This document shows, piece by piece, positions 13,280 through 22,325 of a DNA stretch of 38,374 nucleotides. The position numbers and the translations under genes were made by a program. Within the stretch, counting starts at the first letter, position 1; each line of letters begins with the position of its first letter. The notes below the pieces were generated by a model. It was not told where the DNA came from. It saw only the letters and a list, made by a program, of their open reading frames with translations, and did no database searches. The DNA comes from an uncultured Clostridia bacterium (GTDB taxonomy: Bacteria; Bacillota; Clostridia; Oscillospirales; CAG-272), in contig CALWTY010000021.1 in assembly GCA_944384585.1 (NCBI GenBank), positions 1 to 38,374 on the forward strand. Reading direction: 5' to 3'.

Positions 13280-15631
13280 TCATTCCTCCCCTGCCAGCTC
13301 GGAAAGGCGCCGGATCACCTCGTCGGTGCGCAGACGGTCGGCCATGTAGGCGTCGCGGAGCAGCTCCGACGGGATAAAGTCATCGTATTTCTCGAACACG
13401 GGGCATTCCGAGGCCGAAACGAGGGTGGCCTTGTCGATCCCCTCGGAAGCCGCCTTCCGGTTCAGATAGGCGAGCAGCTCCTTGCCGTCGCCGCGCTCCA
13501 TCTTGAAGGTCATGTAGCAGCAGCCCTCGTACTCCATGCCGCTGATGCGGAAGGGCGCACCGTTTTTCACGATGTATTTCCGCAGGGTACGGAAGGAGCG
13601 CGTGCCGAGCCAGGGGAAGAGACACCAGGTATATCCGCCGAGATGGACAAGGGAGCGTTCCGTGATGCCGGTATGACGTGCGATCCGCCGCGCCACCTCC
13701 AGCCGGGCGCGTGCGTTCTTCTTCAGGTAGGGATAGACGGTATCCTCCCGCAGCACCTGCCGCATCCGTTCGAGTATGCGGGTATGGATCTCGCCGTAGT
13801 CGCCTGGCCAGGAGATCTCCATCTTGCCCTTGACCTCCTTGACATAGATGAGTTTGCGGGGGACGTCAAGCTCCTCCACCTCCCAGACCCGTCCCGCCAG
13901 CGCGAAGCGGTCTCCGACGGGGGGCGGCGTGGTGATCGTGCCGATTTCATCGGAGCCGCAGCGGACGGTGTAGTCCTCGCTGTCCTTGAAGACGGCGTAG
14001 AATTTGAAGCTGTTGATGAGGCGTTCTCCCTTCAGCCCGATAATCAGTCCCTTCTCCTCCGTCATCTCAAGGAAATCGTTCCTCAGCATCGAGACGAGAA
14101 GGGTCTTGTACTGAGCGGGGGTGACGGCGGCAAAGGGCGGGAGGGGCAGGACACGACCGGCAAGCTCCTTTGCCGACAGCTCGCCCGACGAGGCGAGGAT
14201 ACTGAGGGTCTGCTGGAAGAGGAGGCTGAAGGGGAGTTTGCGGAGATTCGGCGGCTCGATGAAGCGCTCCTCAAGATAGAGCTGAACGACGGCGATGGCG
14301 CGGAGCAGTCCCCACGGCATCAGCTGCGGCAGGGGCGTGTTCGGCAGGGGATTCTCCTCCCGGAAGACCATCATCATTTCGGGGGGCGCATCCCGCCGAC
14401 CCGACCGTCCGAGGCGCTGCAGCAGGCTGGAGACGGTGGTGGGTGCGTCGAGCTGTACGATCCGTTCCAGCCGCCCGATATCGATCCCCAGCTCCAGCGT
14501 GACGGTGGCGCAGGTGACGGTGCGAAGCTCCTCGTCCTTCAGCTTCATCTCCGCCTCCTCCCGGATGGCGGCGGAGAGGTTTCCGTGATGGATCTGGAAG
14601 ACGTCGGGATCTCCCCGACGGTCTGCGATCTGCCGCAGCGTCGCGGTCAGATATTCTGTTTCCTCCCTCGAATTGGAGAAGACGAGGCATTTTTTGTCGG
14701 CGGTGCAGTCGTAGATATACTCAAAGCCGGGATCGAGGGGCAGGGAGGGAGCGGCGTCCTTGCCGTCCGATCCCGCGTCGCCCTCCTCCCCGTCTGTCTT
14801 TTGCGTCGTCGGGACGGAGACCGGCTCGGTCGGCGGGATTGCCGCGGCTTCCCCGTCCGGTGTCTGCTCTGCCGTCTCCCCGTCCGGCAGGAAGCGATTT
14901 TCGCTTCGCGTCTGGTCGGCGGCGTCGTTCTGAATATAGAAATGCTCAAGACCGAGCCGCCAGGCGGTGCGGGTTTCCTTCATGCCGACCACGGTGACCT
15001 TCCGCGCCGAGCCTGCGCCGAGCCAGTCCGCCGCCAGCGCGGTATCCCCGATCGTGGCGGAGAGCCCGACGCGGACGGGGTCATGTCCGATCAGGCGGGC
15101 GATTCGGCAGAGCTGGCAGAGGATCTGATTTCCCCGATCGGTTCCCGTCAGGGTATGAATTTCGTCGAGGACGATATACCGCAAATCCCCGAACAGGCGG
15201 ACGATATCGTTATTCCGGTTCATCAGCATGCTTTCAAGCGACTCCGGGGTGATCTGCAGAATGCCGCAGGGATTCTGCAGCGCCTTGTTCTTATGAGAGG
15301 CGGCGATATCGCCGTGCCAATGGAAGACCGGCAGTCCGCTCATGTCGAGGATCTCGTCAAGGCGGGCGAACTGATCGTTGATGAGGCTTTTGAGGGGCGC
15401 GACATAGAGCGCGCCGAAGGTGGAGGAGGGCTCTTCCCAAAGCCGCGAGATGATCGGGAAAAAGGCCGCCTCGGTCTTGCCGGAGGCGGTGGAGGAGGTG
15501 AGCAGGAGGCTGTTGTCGCTGTCAAACAGCACCTCCGCTGCCCGTACCTGAACCTCCCGAAGGGTTTCCCATCCGCTTCGGTAGATATAATCCTGCAGAA
15601 AGGGCGCAAAGCGTCCGAAAATGTCACTCAT
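13280..15631 (-). CDS. Lhr-like DEAD/DEAH-box superfamily 2 helicase
   Basis: A 783-aa SF2 helicase. Q-motif Gln near residue 28, Walker A SSTASGKTEAA (K52), motif II DEIH at 157-160, motif III SATIGD, and motif VI QRLGRSGRRDAPP, all intact. The order and the DEIH/SATIGD/QRLGRSGRR set resemble the Lhr-core family, involved in DNA repair or RNA handling. A low-complexity acidic and Pro-rich insert (about 245-305) separates the first RecA domain from the second. The C-terminal third (about 480-783) should contain the winged helix and Lhr-type region. ATG at 15631 has AAGGAG 9 nt upstream. It is the last gene of the operon after the FkbM methyltransferase (17-bp gap). Exact substrate unknown. 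Confidence 0.85.
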   Translation of the reverse strand: MSDIFGRFAPFLQDYIYRSGWETLREVQVRAAEVLFDSDNSLLLTSSTASGKTEAAFFPIISRLWEEPSSTFGALYVAPLKSLINDQFARLDEILDMSGLPVFHWHGDIAASHKNKALQNPCGILQITPESLESMLMNRNNDIVRLFGDLRYIVLDEIHTLTGTDRGNQILCQLCRIARLIGHDPVRVGLSATIGDTALAADWLGAGSARKVTVVGMKETRTAWRLGLEHFYIQNDAADQTRSENRFLPDGETAEQTPDGEAAAIPPTEPVSVPTTQKTDGEEGDAGSDGKDAAPSLPLDPGFEYIYDCTADKKCLVFSNSREETEYLTATLRQIADRRGDPDVFQIHHGNLSAAIREEAEMKLKDEELRTVTCATVTLELGIDIGRLERIVQLDAPTTVSSLLQRLGRSGRRDAPPEMMMVFREENPLPNTPLPQLMPWGLLRAIAVVQLYLEERFIEPPNLRKLPFSLLFQQTLSILASSGELSAKELAGRVLPLPPFAAVTPAQYKTLLVSMLRNDFLEMTEEKGLIIGLKGERLINSFKFYAVFKDSEDYTVRCGSDEIGTITTPPPVGDRFALAGRVWEVEELDVPRKLIYVKEVKGKMEISWPGDYGEIHTRILERMRQVLREDTVYPYLKKNARARLEVARRIARHTGITERSLVHLGGYTWCLFPWLGTRSFRTLRKYIVKNGAPFRISGMEYEGCCYMTFKMERGDGKELLAYLNRKAASEGIDKATLVSASECPVFEKYDDFIPSELLRDAYMADRLRTDEVIRRLSELAGEE

Positions 15632-15648
15632 GGCGGGGACTCCTTGTA

Positions 15649-16707
15649 TTACGTCGTTCGGGGGGGGAGGGCAAACAGGTTGATATCCCAGCAGGGAACG
15701 GAAGGGAATTTGCGGAGATAGAGCCGATAGGAAGGGAACATACGATGTATCAGCAGCGGAAGCTCAAAGAGATCGGCGGAGGCGTGATACAGGGCGACCT
15801 GAAGCGCGGGCTTGCGGCGGCGGATGCATTCGGAGCAGCCGAGCAGCGCCTGCCGTTCCGCACCCTCGACGTCGATTTTGATAAAATCAGGGACACGCCC
15901 CGCGAGAAAGACATGGGCGGGGGCGGCGGGTGTTTCGACGCTCTTTTCCTCCGTCGAGAGGCGGATCGCCCGTCCTCCGCCCTTTCTGAAGCGGAGGGTC
16001 TGCTCGGAGTCCCACGCGGCGGCCAGATGCGGCTCGATCCGCGGGTCGGCTTCGGCGGCGGCGGACAGCCGCGTGAAATTGCGCAGATCCGGCTCGACTG
16101 CGATGACCGTCCTGATGCCGGGGGCGAGGCGGAGAAGCTCCGCGGCGGTATCGCCGGTATATGCGCCGAGATCGAGGGCGATGCGGAAGCCCTCCGGATG
16201 CAGCAGTTCGGTAAGGGTTTGCTCCCGATCCGCCATGATCGCGGGGAGATCGTGGATTTTTCCGCTGAGGCGGCATTGCACGATCGTGTCAAAGGTCTTG
16301 CGCGACAGCTCGTCGGCCAGCAGAGACCGCACCGTGCCGAGGGCTTCTGTGTTTTCAGAGAAAAAGGGCCAGTCGAAGAGGGTGTCTCCCACGATCGGAA
16401 CATCCGGCGCATACAGCTCGTGCTTCCGGGAAAGCTCAAAAAAGCGCTTCATGACCTCGGGGCGGTCCGACCCGAAGGCGAGCAGGATCACAACATCGCT
16501 GCCGTACCGCCGGATCGCCTCGTCGTAGGAGATGACCCTGACTCCGTGAAAGCTGCGGCTTCTGACAAAGCCGTCGCTGGCGAAAATGTCCTGCACCGCG
16601 ACGCCGATACGGGTAAGCACCGAAAGAATCTTGTCGGCGCCGTTCCCCGATCCGTAGAGGAGGATCGGCCGTTTCACCGTCTGAAGGTATTGCCACAGAT
16701 CGGTCAT
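15649..16707 (-). CDS. FkbM family SAM-dependent methyltransferase with N-terminal Rossmann-like domain
   Basis: A 352-aa protein. The C-terminal half has the FkbM pattern: ALDLGAYTGDTAAELL as SAM motif I (about 175-190), VIAVEPDLRNFTRL as the acidic loop after strand 2, and the family hallmark FIKIDVEGAE near residue 280. The N-terminal 120 residues open with ILLYGSGNGADKI, a nucleotide-binding Rossmann-like motif seen in sugar-related proteins. FkbM enzymes O-methylate sugars, lipids or secondary metabolites. The ATG at 16707 overlaps the stop of the amidohydrolase gene (ATGA), so the two are translationally coupled. Substrate unknown; a cell-surface glycan is possible given the N-terminal domain. 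Confidence 0.85.
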   Translation of the reverse strand: MTDLWQYLQTVKRPILLYGSGNGADKILSVLTRIGVAVQDIFASDGFVRSRSFHGVRVISYDEAIRRYGSDVVILLAFGSDRPEVMKRFFELSRKHELYAPDVPIVGDTLFDWPFFSENTEALGTVRSLLADELSRKTFDTIVQCRLSGKIHDLPAIMADREQTLTELLHPEGFRIALDLGAYTGDTAAELLRLAPGIRTVIAVEPDLRNFTRLSAAAEADPRIEPHLAAAWDSEQTLRFRKGGGRAIRLSTEEKSVETPAAPAHVFLAGRVPDFIKIDVEGAERQALLGCSECIRRRKPALQVALYHASADLFELPLLIHRMFPSYRLYLRKFPSVPCWDINLFALPPRTT

Positions 16708-17531
16708 GGCGCATCCTCCGCGCCGAGGATGATGCGGCGGAAATTGCGGCAGAGGATGGCCTCGTTGACGGGGGCGGGGAAGCCCAGCCGCAGGAACTGC
16801 GCAAGGGAGGTCCCGGGCGTGACGGCGGGATAATCGCTTCCGAACATCACGCGGTCGACGCCGCAGGCCTCAATGAGCTGCCGCCCCCGCTCGGGGGTCA
16901 TGTCCCAAAGGGTGCTGGAGCAGTCGAAAAAGACGTTCTGATACCGTCCCATCAGAATGCGCTCCGCCTTCTCCCATTCGCGATATCCGCCGAGATGCGC
17001 CGCCACGACGGTCAGGCGCGGGAAAGCGGCGGCGATCCGCGCCACCCGCTCCGGGGAGGAGAAATCGATCTCCCGCCGCGCATCCCCGACGTGCAGCCAG
17101 AGCGGAATCCCGCGCCGCTCCAGCTCGGCACAGAGGGAGAACATCCGCTCGCTGTCCGCCGGCTCCCCCTGCAGATCGGGGTGGAGCTTGATTCCGAGCA
17201 GCCCGAGGGCAGCGCAGCGGTCAAGCCCCGCTGAAAAGTCGGGGTAATCGCGGTGCATCGTGCCGAAGGCGTAGGCTTCAAGACCCGCCTCGACGGCGCA
17301 TTTCACCTGGGCGGCCGCCGCCTCGTTGATCTTGTCGACGTTCCTTGCGGAGGTCGCCACGGGGAGCAGGAGAAAGCCCCCGATTCCGGCGTCCCGCTCG
17401 CAGCGAAGGAGGTCGGAGAAGGTGCCGCTCTCCGGGACCGTAAAGCCGTAGAAGCTGCCGAGATTGGCCGCCGCTTTGTCGGCTATGGCGTCGGGATAGA
17501 TATGGGTGTGTGCGTCAATGATTCTGTACAT
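16704..17531 (-). CDS. Amidohydrolase family 2 (TIM-barrel metal-dependent hydrolase)
   Basis: A 275-aa cytosolic hydrolase or decarboxylase of the amidohydrolase superfamily. The metal ligands are visible in order: HxH in DAHTHIYPDA (about 7-16), His in GIKLHPDLQG, His in WLHVGDA, His in VVAAHLGGY and the final Asp in MFGSDYPAV. The barrel is complete and of normal length. The enzyme is first in a three-gene operon with its own TTGACA/TATAAT promoter. The substrate cannot be read from sequence; relatives include ACMS decarboxylase-like enzymes and lactone hydrolases. It is not TatD, since the TatD-specific spacing and motifs are absent. Confidence 0.85.
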   Translation of the reverse strand: MYRIIDAHTHIYPDAIADKAAANLGSFYGFTVPESGTFSDLLRCERDAGIGGFLLLPVATSARNVDKINEAAAAQVKCAVEAGLEAYAFGTMHRDYPDFSAGLDRCAALGLLGIKLHPDLQGEPADSERMFSLCAELERRGIPLWLHVGDARREIDFSSPERVARIAAAFPRLTVVAAHLGGYREWEKAERILMGRYQNVFFDCSSTLWDMTPERGRQLIEACGVDRVMFGSDYPAVTPGTSLAQFLRLGFPAPVNEAILCRNFRRIILGAEDAP

Positions 17532-17570
17532 CGCTGGGTGCCTTTCCGAAAGGGATAACTTTTTGCTTCC

Positions 17571-17599
17571 ATTATATCACAGGGAAGCGGCGTTGTCAA
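17571..17599 (-). promoter_or_regulatory. Consensus promoter of the amidohydrolase-fkbM-helicase operon
   Basis: Minus-strand TTGACA (17594-17599) and TATAAT (17571-17576) at 17-bp spacing with extended -10 (TGA): a full consensus sigma-A promoter. Its -35 abuts the hairpin at 17598-17632. Confidence 0.9.
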
Positions 17600-17634
17600 A
17601 TCGCACCGGGCGATGACCCGGAGGTGCGATTTTT
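17598..17634 (+). terminator. Terminator-like hairpin upstream of htpG
   Basis: A 10-bp stem AAATCGCACC / GGTGCGATTT with an inner GGG/CCC pairing, followed on the plus strand by TTTTT. There is no plus-strand gene for about 4.5 kb before it, so it may insulate htpG from antisense transcription or act as an attenuator for a longer htpG transcript. Structure is clear, purpose is not. Confidence 0.6.
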
Positions 17635-17737
17635 AAAAATTTAACATTTATTTCTTGAAATGTATTATAATATATTATAAAATGGAATGTATGGGAATTG
17701 AACCATAATCACGGTACGGAAGGAAGACGGAAGAGAT
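17635..17737 (+). promoter_or_regulatory. AT-rich promoter region of htpG
   Basis: A short, very AT-rich stretch with several overlapping possibilities, for example TTAACA with a TATTAT 16 bp downstream, or TTGAAA with TATAAA 15 bp downstream, around 17640-17680. No CIRCE inverted repeat or CtsR heptanucleotide repeat was seen. The exact start cannot be fixed by eye. Confidence 0.5.
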
Positions 17738-19594
17738 ATGGAAGAAGAAATCAAAAAGGGCGGTATCTCGGTGCAGACCGAGCATATTTTCCCGATCATT
17801 AAAAAATGGCTGTATTCGGATAAGGATATTTTTCTGCGGGAGATCGTTTCCAACGCCTGCGACGCGGTGACCAAGCTCCGCCGGCTCAGCTCTCTCGGAC
17901 AGGTGTCGGAGATCGACGGGAACTACCGGATCACGGTAAAGGCCGACAAGGAGGAGAAGACGATCACCGTTTCCGACAACGGGATCGGCATGACGGAGGA
18001 GGAGCTTGACAAATACCTGTGCAGCATTGCGCTGTCGGGGGCGCTCGACTTCATTCAGAAGTACGAAGGGGAGGATGCCGGGAGCAACGGGATCATCGGC
18101 CATTTCGGCCTCGGCTTCTATTCCGCCTTTATGGTCAGCGAGCGCGTTACCGTCGTGACCAGATCCTATACCGGCGCTCCCGCCGTTCGCTGGGAATGCA
18201 GCGAGGCAGGGGACTATACCCTGTCCACTGCCGAAAAGGACGGACGGGGAACCGATGTGATCCTGCATATTGCGGAGGGGGAAGAGGAGTATCTGGAGGA
18301 TGCCCGCCTGAGGAGCATCCTGGAGCAGTACTGCTCCTTCATGCCGGTTGAGATCTACTACGAAGGGGAGAAAGCGCCGGAGACGGAAAAGAAGGAGGAC
18401 GGAGAGGCGGCGGAGGAGACGCCCAAGCCGATCAACGACACCCATCCGCTCTGGATGAAGAACCCCTCCGACTGCACCGAGGAGGAATATCTGGCCTTTT
18501 ACCGCAAGGTGTTCCACGATTACCGCGAGCCTCTGTTCCACATTCACATCAACGCCGATTATCCGCTGAATTTCAAGGGAATCCTCTATTTTCCGAAGAT
18601 CACGAACGAGTATGAAAGCCTGGAGGGACAGGTCAAGCTCTACTACAATCAGGTCTTTGTCGCAGACAATATCAAGGAGGTCATTCCCGAATTCCTGCTG
18701 ATGCTGCGCGGGGTGATCGACTGCCCCGAGCTGCCGCTCAATGTCTCAAGAAGCTATCTGCAGAACAGCGGTTATGTGGCGAAAATGTCGCAGCACATCG
18801 TCAAGAAGGTCGCGGATAAGCTCAACGCTCTCTTCACCAACGAGCGGGAGAATTACGAAAAGCTCTGGCCGGATATCAAGATTTTCGTCGAGTACGGAAG
18901 CCTTCGGGAGAAGAAATTCTACGACCGCGTCAAGGGCTCGGTGATCTATCCCCTCACGACGGGACGGTATGTGACCCTCGACGAGTATCTGGAGCAGGCG
19001 AAGGAAAAGCACGGAGATACGGTCTACTATGCGACCGACAAGACGGTGCAGGCTCAGTATATCTCGCTGCTTGAGCAGGAGCAGATCCCCGTCGCATATC
19101 TCGACAAGGGGCTTGACAACCAGTTCATCTCGATGATCGAGCAGGATCGGTCGGTCAAGTTCTTCCGCGTCGACGCGGGCGTGGCCGACGTTCTCAAGGG
19201 AGAGGGCGAAAGCTATGAAAATCCCGCGCTTGCGGAGCTGTTTGTCAAGGTCAGCGGCAACGAAAAGCTGAAGGTCTCCTTCGAAACGCTGAAGGAGACG
19301 ACGCTCCCCGTGATGCTGACCGTCCCGGAGCAGGAAAGACGCTTCGGGGAGATGATGAAGCTCTACGGAATGCAGGGAGGGGAGCTGCCTGCGCCGGAAG
19401 GAGAGTTGGTGCTGAACGCAGGAAGTCCGATGATCCGCAGGCTGGCGGAGAAGCTCGATACCGACCGGGAAAGCGCGGAAAAGGCGGCGAAATATCTCTA
19501 CGGCCTTGCCGTTCTTGCCCAGAGGAAGCTGACGGCCGACGAGCTGAAGAGCTTCCTCGCGGGAAGCTACGGGCTGCTTGACAGACTGATCTGA
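17738..19594 (+). CDS. htpG: Molecular chaperone HtpG (Hsp90 family)
   Basis: ATP-driven dimeric chaperone of the cytosol. The GHKL ATP site is intact: REIVSNACDAVTKL (motif N, about 36-49), DNGIGMTEEE (about 81-90) and HFGLGFYSAFMV (about 122-133). The middle domain contains the conserved YYNQVFVADN and NVSRSYLQN stretches. At 618 aa it is of normal bacterial length and ends without the eukaryotic MEEVD. ATG 17738 has an AGGAAG-type ribosome site. First gene of a probable three-gene operon with the next two genes on the same strand. No heat-shock operator was recognised. Confidence 0.95.
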   Translation: MEEEIKKGGISVQTEHIFPIIKKWLYSDKDIFLREIVSNACDAVTKLRRLSSLGQVSEIDGNYRITVKADKEEKTITVSDNGIGMTEEELDKYLCSIALSGALDFIQKYEGEDAGSNGIIGHFGLGFYSAFMVSERVTVVTRSYTGAPAVRWECSEAGDYTLSTAEKDGRGTDVILHIAEGEEEYLEDARLRSILEQYCSFMPVEIYYEGEKAPETEKKEDGEAAEETPKPINDTHPLWMKNPSDCTEEEYLAFYRKVFHDYREPLFHIHINADYPLNFKGILYFPKITNEYESLEGQVKLYYNQVFVADNIKEVIPEFLLMLRGVIDCPELPLNVSRSYLQNSGYVAKMSQHIVKKVADKLNALFTNERENYEKLWPDIKIFVEYGSLREKKFYDRVKGSVIYPLTTGRYVTLDEYLEQAKEKHGDTVYYATDKTVQAQYISLLEQEQIPVAYLDKGLDNQFISMIEQDRSVKFFRVDAGVADVLKGEGESYENPALAELFVKVSGNEKLKVSFETLKETTLPVMLTVPEQERRFGEMMKLYGMQGGELPAPEGELVLNAGSPMIRRLAEKLDTDRESAEKAAKYLYGLAVLAQRKLTADELKSFLAGSYGLLDRLI

Positions 19595-19635
19595 ACCGTC
19601 CACGAAGGGACGGAAGGTCGACGGCGGAGGGGAAT

Positions 19636-20574
19636 ATGGTATACGATAAACAGAATATCATCCTCGGAAACCTCTGCCGCGCCGGAGCGGAGCAGACGGC
19701 GGCGCTGGAAAAGCGGCTTGCCCATCTCGGAGAGCTGGCGGGGCTGCTGGCGGAGGAGGCGGGGGAGGAGGAGATCTTCTTCCGCGATCCCGGCTTTGCC
19801 GCCGCGTACCGGGAGCTGATGCGGCGCTCTGCGGCGGAGGGAGGCGCGCCGGTCAATGCCGAACGCCTTTCGGTGATCGGCGGGGCTCTGACGGCCTTTG
19901 AGCGGGCGTACGTCTGCCGCCGCCTGACCGACAGCCTCGGCATCCGCGGCATCCGATCGGTCGGCACTTACTTTGAGGACTATACCGATGACGGGAACGA
20001 AACGGTCTGCTATGTCCCCAACTCCTATGCCGACGAGGCGTTTTCCCGCTTCGCCGGCAGGATGAAGGAGCCGAAAGTCCTCTACGGGCATGATTTTACC
20101 GAGATATGCGAAAGCGTTTATTACGAGCGCGCCGCGTACTGCCTTCTGCCGATCGAAAACTCATCGGACGGGAGATTGGCGGGCTTCAGGAGACTGATTG
20201 CCAAGTACGGACTGAAGACCGTGATGACGACATCGGTGAAGACGGCACAGGAGGGGGAAGCGACAGTGTTCGCGCTGATGCGGAAGAATATCGTGATTCC
20301 CGACTGCCCCGGCGACAAGTTTTTCGAGCTCAGGATCAGAACCGATGAGGCGCTGACGGCGCTGCTCTGCGCCGCTGACGCCTGCCTGATGAAGCCGGTA
20401 AGCCTCTATTCGGTACCGGAGCGGGCGGGATTTTACGATGCGGTCTTCGCGGTGAGCGAGGAGGGCATCTGCGGATTTCTGAGCTTTTTGTTTCTTGAAT
20501 ACCGTGATTTTCGGGTGACCGGCTTTTTCGGGACCTTGCAGCCCGACGACGCCGGAACGAACAGGAAAGGATAG
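19636..20574 (+). CDS. Divergent prephenate dehydratase / ACT-like protein
   Basis: A 312-aa protein I could not assign by a full family match. Residues 123-220 follow the pattern of the prephenate dehydratase domain: TVCYVPNSYADEAF where PheA has its GPxGTFS start, then LLPIENSSDG (171-179) matching the conserved PIENS-x-x-G loop, then ATVFALM (209-215) where PheA has its catalytic TRF: Thr is kept but Arg is Val. Residues 229-300 resemble an ACT domain, including LYSVPERAGFYDAVF. The first 120 residues have no recognised fold. With GPxGT and the TRF Arg lost, it is probably not an active dehydratase and may sense an aromatic ligand. GGAGG precedes the ATG. Confidence 0.6.
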   Translation: MVYDKQNIILGNLCRAGAEQTAALEKRLAHLGELAGLLAEEAGEEEIFFRDPGFAAAYRELMRRSAAEGGAPVNAERLSVIGGALTAFERAYVCRRLTDSLGIRGIRSVGTYFEDYTDDGNETVCYVPNSYADEAFSRFAGRMKEPKVLYGHDFTEICESVYYERAAYCLLPIENSSDGRLAGFRRLIAKYGLKTVMTTSVKTAQEGEATVFALMRKNIVIPDCPGDKFFELRIRTDEALTALLCAADACLMKPVSLYSVPERAGFYDAVFAVSEEGICGFLSFLFLEYRDFRVTGFFGTLQPDDAGTNRKG

Positions 20575-20583
20575 GATCGCATT

Positions 20584-22305
20584 TTGAACAGTACAGTAAA
20601 ACAGGAATATGAACGGTGGCTTGCCTCCGACAAGGTCAGCCCGGAGATGAAGCAGGAGCTTCTGTCCCTTCGCGATCGGGAGGAGGAGATCCGCTTCCGC
20701 TTCTCGGCTCCTCTCAGCTTCGGAACGGCGGGGCTGCGCGGCACAATGGGCGGCGGGATCAACAATATGAACATCCATACCGTCGGAAGAGCCACCCAGG
20801 GCTTTGCCGATTATATCAAGGCTCAGGGCGGGGGCAGCTGTGCGATCGCCTGCGATACGCGGAATAATTCCGCCCTCTTCTCCCGCGTCGCCGCGGAGGT
20901 GCTGGCGGCGAACGGAATCAAGGCATACCTCTTCGACGGAGCAAGACCCACCCCGGAGCTCTCCTTTGCCGTGCGGGAGCTGGGCTGCATCGCGGGCATC
21001 AACATCACCGCCTCGCATAATCCGAAGGAGTACAACGGCTATAAGGCCTATTGGTCGGACGGAGCGCAGCTTGCGCCGGAGCAGGCGGAGGCGGTCTCGG
21101 CGTATATCGATGCCTGCGACGTACTGGACGGGGTCAGCTCGATGCCCTTTGACGAGGCGGTTTCCGAGGGGCGGATCGTCGTGGTCGGCAAGGAGCTTGA
21201 CGAGCGGTATATGAGCTGCGTGCTGGCACAGCGGGTGAAACCCGAGGCCATTCCCTCCCAGCGCGATATGACAGTGGTCTACACCCCGCTTCACGGCGCG
21301 GGAAGCCGCCTTGTCCCGGAAACCCTCCGCCGCGCGGGGCTTGTCAATATCATCACCGTGCCGGAGCAGACCGAGCCCGACGGGGATTTCCCGACTGTGA
21401 AATATCCGAACCCAGAATTTCCGGAGGCTTTCGCCCTCGGGGAGAAGCTGGCCGCCGAAAATGGCTGCGATCTGATCATTGCGACCGATCCCGACGCCGA
21501 CCGTATGGGGATCATGATCCGCGACGGCGAGGGATATACGGGACTGACCGGCAATCAGGTGGGATGCCTGCTGCTCGACTATATCATTTCCGCCTGCCGT
21601 GAAAAGGGCGGCGTCCCGAAGGACGCCTACGCGGTCAAGAGCATTGTCACCACCGAGCTGGCAAGCGAAATCTGCCGTGAAAACGGCGTTACGATGTTCG
21701 ACGTTCTCACCGGCTTCAAATTTATCGGAGAGGTGATCAAGAAGCACGAGGAGCAGGGCTGCGGCAGCTATCTGCTCGGCTTTGAGGAGAGCTACGGCTA
21801 CCTCAAGGGCACTTACGCCAGGGATAAGGACGCCGTCGTGGCGGCGCTGCTGGTGGTCGAGATGGCGGCCTCCTATCGGGAAAAGGGCATGACGCTCAAA
21901 AACGCCGTCGATTCCCTGTACAAGCGCTACGGGCATTACGGGGAGGCGGTCATGAACCTCTCGATGCCGGGCGTTGATGGCAAGGAAAGAATGCGCGCCG
22001 TGATGCAGGGCCTTCGCGGAAGCGCCCCCGCCTCCCTCGGCGGAGAGGCGATCAGAACCGTGCGGGACTATCTTGCCGGCACCATCACTGACCTGTCGGA
22101 CGGAAGAACCGAGCCGACCGGGCTGCCTTCCTCCGACGTTCTCTACTATACGACGGACAGCTGCGTCGTCGTTTTCCGTCCGTCGGGAACCGAGCCGAAG
22201 ATCAAGGTCTATTTCATGGCGAAGGGGAAGGACGGAGAAGAGGTGAGCCGTCGGCTTGCCGCCTGCCGCGCCGACGCGGAGGCATTGCTTGCAAAGAAGG
22301 ACTGA
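20584..22305 (+). CDS. pgcA: Phosphohexomutase (phosphoglucomutase/phosphomannomutase)
   Basis: Interconverts glucose-1-phosphate and glucose-6-phosphate, or mannose phosphates, for cell-wall and glycan synthesis. The alpha-D-phosphohexomutase signature is complete: active-site S144 in TASHNPKEYNG, metal loop D302-P-D304-A-D306 in DPDADRMG, sugar-binding GFEESYGY near residue 400 and the phosphate-binding RPSGTEPK at the C terminus. At 573 aa it matches Firmicutes PgcA (about 580 aa), and the domain order is normal. The start is TTG 20584 with AGGA 7 nt upstream. It follows the dehydratase-like gene by 9 bp. Glucose versus mannose preference cannot be settled. Confidence 0.9.
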   Translation: MNSTVKQEYERWLASDKVSPEMKQELLSLRDREEEIRFRFSAPLSFGTAGLRGTMGGGINNMNIHTVGRATQGFADYIKAQGGGSCAIACDTRNNSALFSRVAAEVLAANGIKAYLFDGARPTPELSFAVRELGCIAGINITASHNPKEYNGYKAYWSDGAQLAPEQAEAVSAYIDACDVLDGVSSMPFDEAVSEGRIVVVGKELDERYMSCVLAQRVKPEAIPSQRDMTVVYTPLHGAGSRLVPETLRRAGLVNIITVPEQTEPDGDFPTVKYPNPEFPEAFALGEKLAAENGCDLIIATDPDADRMGIMIRDGEGYTGLTGNQVGCLLLDYIISACREKGGVPKDAYAVKSIVTTELASEICRENGVTMFDVLTGFKFIGEVIKKHEEQGCGSYLLGFEESYGYLKGTYARDKDAVVAALLVVEMAASYREKGMTLKNAVDSLYKRYGHYGEAVMNLSMPGVDGKERMRAVMQGLRGSAPASLGGEAIRTVRDYLAGTITDLSDGRTEPTGLPSSDVLYYTTDSCVVVFRPSGTEPKIKVYFMAKGKDGEEVSRRLAACRADAEALLAKKD

Positions 22306-22325
22306 ATCGGCCTCAGGACTCGCTG

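Noticed and set aside
13160..15721. Long plus-strand frame opposite the Lhr-like helicase
   Set aside because: Helicase motifs are intact on the minus strand; the antisense product has no domain and starts within a direct repeat.
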